A DNA stretch of 5,762 nucleotides, taken from the NCBI GenBank assembly GCA_020848855.1, contig JADLHH010000074.1:1-5762 (forward strand). Reading direction: 5' to 3'. The translations under genes and the position numbers were made by a program. This document shows, piece by piece, positions 4,816 through 5,762 of the stretch. The stretch is from Anaerolineae bacterium. Lineage in GTDB: Bacteria; Chloroflexota; Anaerolineae; Aggregatilineales; Phototrophicaceae. How positions within the stretch are numbered: position 1 is the first letter of the stretch; every line of letters begins with the position of its first letter. The notes under the pieces were generated by a model. It did no database searches. It saw only the letters and a program-made list of their open reading frames with translations, and was not told where the DNA came from.

Positions 4816-5762
4816 ATGCAGGTGAATTCGCACGGGCAAACGGGCGTGCTGATCGCGCAGCTTGGCACACCGGCTGAGCCGACGAGCCGGGCGCTGCGCC
4901 CGTACCTTCGTCAGTTCCTCTCCGATATGCGCATCATCGACTATCACCCGCTCGTATGGCAGCCGATCCTGCGGGGGATCATCCTGCAGACGCGCCCGCG
5001 CCGTTCCGCCCGGCTGTACGCGCGCATCTGGACGAGCGAAGGCTCGCCCCTGCTGGTGTATTCACGGCGGCAGGCGGACGGACTGCAGGAACGCCTCGGC
5101 AGCCAGTATCGCGTTGTGCTCGGTATGCGATACGGCGAACCCAGCATTCGTGACGCGATTCGCACGCTGGAGCGGGACGGCATCGACCGCATCATCGTGC
5201 TGCCGATGTACCCGCAGTATTCGTCGACGACCACCGCTTCGATTTACGACACGGTGTACGAAGCCGCCGCCGGGAAAACTTTCCCGCTGACGCACGAGCG
5301 CAAGCGCTTCGTGCCGACACTGCGCTTTGTCGAGCCGTATTACGACCACCCGCTGTATATCGCGGCGATGCGCGACCACCTGCGCAAAAGTATCGCCGCG
5401 CTGCCGGACGCGCCGGATCAATACATCGTCACGTTTCACGGCATCCCCCGACGCTACACCGAAACCGGCGACCCGTACCGCCAGCAGAGCGAACAAACCG
5501 CCCACCTGCTCGCCGAAGCGATGGGCTGGCGCGACGACCAGTGGCAGATCAGCTTCCAATCGCGGTTCGGTCCCGAAGACTGGCTGGAGCCATACACCGA
5601 AGACGTGCTGGAACACCTGCACGGGAAGGGAATCGAGCGCCCACTGGTGTTTTCGCCCGGCTTCGTGACCGACTGCCTCGAAACGCTGGACGAGCTGGGT
5701 AACGAGGGACGCGCGCAGTTCGCGGACGGCGGCGGCAGCCCGGATGGCTTTCACCTCGCCGC
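4816..5762 (+). CDS. hemH: Ferrochelatase, C-terminus cut by the window edge
   Basis: Ferrochelatase inserts ferrous iron into a porphyrin, the last step of protoheme synthesis in the protoporphyrin-dependent route. The frame gives 315 codons without a stop before the window ends; the family is usually about 310-350 residues, so little is missing. Family motifs appear in order: LGTP (16-19), FLSDMRIID (34-42), EGSPLLVYS (75-83), MRYG (104-107), PMYPQYSSTTTASIYD (130-145), TFHGIPRRY (206-214), FQSRFGPEDWLEPYT (247-261) and SPGFVTDCLETLDE (280-293). The catalytic His208 and Glu289 are both present. Leu16 stands where E. coli HemH has Leu and Bacillus subtilis CpfC has Tyr, and several stretches resemble the E. 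coli enzyme, so a protoporphyrin ferrochelatase is more likely than a coproporphyrin one (inference). No N-terminal signal or membrane segment is seen. The ATG at 4816 follows GAGG and leaves a normal short lead-in to LGTP. No other heme gene is nearby. Confidence 0.95.
   Translation, partial: MQVNSHGQTGVLIAQLGTPAEPTSRALRPYLRQFLSDMRIIDYHPLVWQPILRGIILQTRPRRSARLYARIWTSEGSPLLVYSRRQADGLQERLGSQYRVVLGMRYGEPSIRDAIRTLERDGIDRIIVLPMYPQYSSTTTASIYDTVYEAAAGKTFPLTHERKRFVPTLRFVEPYYDHPLYIAAMRDHLRKSIAALPDAPDQYIVTFHGIPRRYTETGDPYRQQSEQTAHLLAEAMGWRDDQWQISFQSRFGPEDWLEPYTEDVLEHLHGKGIERPLVFSPGFVTDCLETLDELGNEGRAQFADGGGSPDGFHLA

Noticed and set aside
4862..5290. Alternative + strand frame within hemH
   Set aside because: It is a +1-type shadow with Arg/Ser/Cys-rich composition; the true frame from 4816 carries all ferrochelatase motifs.
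5062..5754. Long open frame on the minus strand (230 codons)
   Set aside because: It is fully antisense to well-conserved ferrochelatase motifs; GC-biased third positions explain the lack of stops.

Overview
The window is GC-rich, densely coded and read entirely on the + strand. It looks like part of a bacterial chromosome, most likely Chloroflexota of the Anaerolineae type. That placement is an inference from style: long Thr/Pro ('TPT') linkers leading into an SH3-like extracytoplasmic domain, an FHA-GAF-kinase protein, and strong GC bias at third codon positions. No rRNA, tRNA, CRISPR array or insertion sequence is visible.

Bases 1-4688 are a tightly packed run of five genes: (1) the 3' end of a membrane protein with a charge-segregated cytoplasmic tail; (2) a soluble FHA-GAF-histidine-kinase-like protein; (3) a short type IV prepilin peptidase (A24 family); (4) a PilN-like and (5) a PilO-like inner-membrane protein. 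Junctions are an 11-base gap, an ATGA overlap, a 17-base gap and a TGATG overlap, so genes 2 to 5 at least look like one transcription unit. The likely theme is assembly of a type IV pilus or related filament: the peptidase matures prepilins, PilN/PilO form the alignment subcomplex across the membrane, and the FHA-GAF-kinase protein is a candidate regulator.

Bases 4689-4815 are the only real intergenic region. It holds a candidate extended -10 promoter and a perfect 9-base inverted repeat whose right arm overlaps the ribosome binding site and ends at the next start codon. No intrinsic terminator is visible behind the pilus genes.

Bases 4816-5762 are an almost complete ferrochelatase gene (hemH), cut by the window edge shortly before its expected C-terminus. 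It has no evident functional tie to the pilus genes.

The most notable points are: the kinase-like protein carries Gln where the phosphoacceptor His of the H-box should be, while its ATP-binding motifs look intact; the PilO-like protein carries an unusual C-terminal extension of TPT linker plus SH3-like domain; the PilN-like protein lacks the usual PilM-docking motif; and the hemH leader carries the inverted repeat.
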